Below are positions 62,055 to 64,000 of a stretch of DNA of 64,000 bases, one piece after another. Source of the stretch: Amycolatopsis sp. NBC_01488. GTDB lineage: Bacteria; Actinomycetota; Actinomycetes; Mycobacteriales; Pseudonocardiaceae. The notes below the pieces were generated by a model. It was not told the origin of the DNA. It was given only the letters and a program-made list of their open reading frames with translations, and searched no databases. The position numbers were made by a program, and so were the translations under genes. Positions within the stretch are counted from its first letter, which is position 1; each line of letters starts with the position of its first letter. The stretch is from assembly GCF_036227105.1 (NCBI RefSeq), contig NZ_CP109434.1:5613001-5677000 (forward strand), in the 5' to 3' direction.

Positions 62055-62822
62055 ATGACTGACGACGCCGTCAGCGTCCGCGACGCCGGTCCTGGCATCC
62101 GCGTGCTCACCCTGGCCCGGCCCCCGGCGAACGCGCTGGGCCTGCCGATCATCGACGGGCTGAACGCGGCCCTGGACGACGCCGGGGACGCCAAGATCAT
62201 CGTGGTCGCCTCCGAAGTGCCCGGGTTCTTCGCGGCGGGCGCCGACATCAAGCACATGTCCGGTATCGACGCGGCTTCGTTCACCGCCTACGGCGACCGC
62301 CTGCGCGGGGTGCTCGACCGGCTGGCCGCACCCGAGCGCGTCACCATCGCCGCGGTGGACGGGCTCGCGCTGGGCGGCGGCCTGGAACTGGCCATGGCGT
62401 GCACGCTGCGGGTGGCCGGCGCCGACGCCCGGTTCGGTCTGCCCGAGGTGAAGCTGGGTCTCATCCCCGGCGCCGGCGGCACGCAGCGGCTGCCGCGCTT
62501 GGTCGGCCGTGGCCGGGCCCTGGACATCATGCTCACTGCCCGGCAGGTGCCCGCGGCCGAAGCCCATGCCATTGGTCTGGCCGATCGGCTCGTCGACGCG
62601 GGCAAGGCCGAAGCGGCGGCGCTGGAGCTGGCGGAGAAGCTCGTCACGCTGTCCCGTCCGGCGTTGAGTGCGGTGGTCCGTGCGGTCGACGCGGCGTTCG
62701 ACCTGCCGCTCGAGCAGGGCTTCCGCTACGAGGTCGAGCAAGTACAGGACCTCTTCGAAACCGGTGAGGCGCCGGAAGGCCTCGCCGCGTTCCTCGGCAA
62801 GCGCCCGCCGAAGTTCGCGTGA
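62055..62822 (+). CDS. Enoyl-CoA hydratase, BadK-type candidate
   Basis: 255 residues with both crotonase glutamates: GLALGGGLELAMACTLRVAG and FGLPEVKLGLIPGAGGTQRL. Oxyanion loop: FFAAGADIKHMSGID. It ends LGKRPPKFA. It could hydrate cyclohex-1-ene-1-carboxyl-CoA (BadK role) or a linear enoyl-CoA of later b-oxidation. Same operon as badH/badI (24 bp gap, GGAGG site). Confidence 0.87.
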   Translation: MTDDAVSVRDAGPGIRVLTLARPPANALGLPIIDGLNAALDDAGDAKIIVVASEVPGFFAAGADIKHMSGIDAASFTAYGDRLRGVLDRLAAPERVTIAAVDGLALGGGLELAMACTLRVAGADARFGLPEVKLGLIPGAGGTQRLPRLVGRGRALDIMLTARQVPAAEAHAIGLADRLVDAGKAEAAALELAEKLVTLSRPALSAVVRAVDAAFDLPLEQGFRYEVEQVQDLFETGEAPEGLAAFLGKRPPKFA

Positions 62823-62832
62823 GGGGAAAGCC

Positions 62833-63849
62833 ATGTACGGACTGACCATTTTCAGCGCGGGCGCCGGACCCGAGCGGTTCCGGCGCGCCGCGGACCTGGC
62901 CGTCCGGGCCGAGGAGGCCGGGTTCGACGCCGTCTGGACCGGCGAGCTGTACAACCGCTCGGCCACGGTTCCCATGGCCGTGCTGTCCCAGACCACCGAG
63001 CGGGTCCGGATCGGCTGCAACATCGCCTACGGGGTCGGCCGCACGCCGCTGGTCTGGGCCGCGGAAGCCCGTGACCTGGACGAACTGTCCGGTGGCCGGC
63101 TGGTGCTCGGCTTGGGCAACGGCACACCGCGGATGATGGAGGACTGGCACGGCGTCAGCGGCGAAGCGCCCGCTGAGCGGATGGAAGAGCTGGTCACCGT
63201 CCTGCGGAAGCTGTGGCGGCTGCACGAGGGCCCGGTCGAGCACGACGGCCGATTCTACCGCGTGCACCTGCGCCCGACCGCCGACACCGCACCACCGGTC
63301 CAGGAACGCCTGCCGATCTGGACGGCGGGCGTGAACCGGCTGATGGTCCGCGTCGCGGGCCGGGTCGCCGACGGGCTCGTCGGGCACCCGATGTACACCG
63401 GCCGCTACATCGCCGAGGTCGTGCGTCCCGAACTCGACGCCGGGGCGGCCGAAGCAGGCCGGGACCCCGCTGAGATCACGTTGATGGGGATCCTGATGTG
63501 CGCAGTCGACGAGGACGAGCAGGCCGCGCGTCGCCGGCTCGCCTTCGCGGTGGCCCAGTACGCCGCATCGCGCGTCTACGACCGGCTGTTCGCGCTGCAC
63601 GGCTGGTCGTCGGCGCAGGAGCGGATCCGCGAGGCCGTCCGCGCCCGCGACGAAGAGGCCGTGGTCGCCGCCGTCCCGGACGAGGTGCTCGACGCCGTCG
63701 GGGTGGCCTGCCGCCCGGCCGACCTGCGGGCGCGGGTGGCCGAGCACGCCCGCGACTACGACCACCTGAACCTCGTCGTCCCGCCGTGGGGCCTGAAACC
63801 GGAAGAGGCGGAAGCCGCGACGCTCGCAGTCCTCGAAGGGATGCGCTGA
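62833..63849 (+). CDS. LLM-class (F420/FMN) oxidoreductase
   Basis: 338 residues of the luciferase-like TIM-barrel family. MYGLTIFSAGAGPERFRRAA, EEAGFDAVWTGELYNRSATV, RVRIGCNIAYGVGRTPLVWA, and LDELSGGRLVLGLGNGTPRM are characteristic; late VGVACRPADLRARVAEHARD follows. The cofactor may be F420 or FMN. It could reduce or dehydrogenate a ring intermediate. Overlaps the following crotonase gene by one base. Confidence 0.85.
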   Translation: MYGLTIFSAGAGPERFRRAADLAVRAEEAGFDAVWTGELYNRSATVPMAVLSQTTERVRIGCNIAYGVGRTPLVWAAEARDLDELSGGRLVLGLGNGTPRMMEDWHGVSGEAPAERMEELVTVLRKLWRLHEGPVEHDGRFYRVHLRPTADTAPPVQERLPIWTAGVNRLMVRVAGRVADGLVGHPMYTGRYIAEVVRPELDAGAAEAGRDPAEITLMGILMCAVDEDEQAARRRLAFAVAQYAASRVYDRLFALHGWSSAQERIREAVRARDEEAVVAAVPDEVLDAVGVACRPADLRARVAEHARDYDHLNLVVPPWGLKPEEAEAATLAVLEGMR

Positions 63850-64000
63850 TGGAGACCATCGACCTGACCCGGCCCGCCGAGGGAGTCGTGCTGGCGACGC
63901 TGAACCGCCCGGACCGCTACAACGCCATGACGGTGACGATGTTCGCCGAGCTGGAGGACTTGGCGTTCACCCTCGGCGAAGACGACGACGTCCGCGCGGT
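63849..64000 (+). CDS. Enoyl-CoA hydratase/isomerase, 5' part (cut by window edge)
   Basis: The first 50 residues start METIDLTRPAEGVVLATLNR and continue PDRYNAMTVTMFAELEDLA, the usual crotonase N-terminus. The remainder lies right of the window. It overlaps the LLM gene stop (TGATG), so the operon continues beyond 64 kb. Confidence 0.85.
   Translation, partial: METIDLTRPAEGVVLATLNRPDRYNAMTVTMFAELEDLAFTLGEDDDVRA

Overview
The window is high-GC DNA with frequent GTG starts, ATGA/GTGA stop-start overlaps and actinobacterial families (DUF2180, DUF6069, HisKA_3 kinases). It fits a soil actinomycete, most likely of the Amycolatopsis/Pseudonocardia kind; the genus is inference. No rRNA, tRNA, insertion sequence, CRISPR array or prophage was seen.

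Left part (1-5.6 kb): a two-gene oxalate operon, oxalyl-CoA decarboxylase (oxc) and formyl-CoA:oxalate CoA-transferase (frc), closed by a perfect 21-bp hairpin. A DUF1275 membrane protein (cut by the window edge) lies upstream and an MFS transporter converges from downstream.

Middle part (5.6-30.2 kb): a patchwork of redox and stress genes. It holds an LspA-like protein, a VIT1-type transporter, two two-component systems plus a lone receiver, an FdhF/YdeP molybdopterin oxidoreductase, a UPF0104 membrane protein, cytochrome bd oxidase (cydAB), DUF2180, and an HtrA-FtsH-MFS group. An ApbE / ferric-reductase-like / NuoF-like / ferredoxin cassette follows, then DoxX and DUF2231 proteins. Several genes are broken: a Kup C-terminus with a frameshift, a stub of a response regulator, a piece of a DHA2 transporter, and a one-base frameshift in the NuoF-like gene. 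A motif, CAGCGG-N8/9-GCTACCGGCTA, recurs in three promoter regions (partial in a fourth) and suggests a small regulon.

Right part (30.2-64 kb): CoA-thioester catabolism of what is probably a cyclic carboxylic acid. It starts with a complete ATP-dependent radical enzyme set of the 2-hydroxyacyl-CoA dehydratase / benzoyl-CoA reductase superfamily (activase plus two Fe-S subunits). It continues with a flavin-dependent NMO-type oxidoreductase, a thioesterase, a PaaX-family regulator, five acyl-CoA synthetases, an MHS transporter, three acyl-CoA dehydrogenases, a split MaoC hydratase, crotonases, SDRs, a thiolase, a CoA-transferase and an HMG-CoA-lyase-like enzyme. Close BadH-like and BadI-like proteins and a BadK-like crotonase are also present. 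BadK, BadH and BadI carry cyclohex-1-ene-1-carboxyl-CoA to pimeloyl-CoA in Rhodopseudomonas palustris, so ring reduction and hydrolytic ring opening in an actinomycete is the leading hypothesis. A palindrome GGTCAGACC (or close variant) sits in seven promoter regions here, including that of a FadR-type GntR regulator, which is the likely owner of the regulon.

Starts were chosen from ribosome-binding sites, overlaps and family alignment recalled from memory. No database search could be run.
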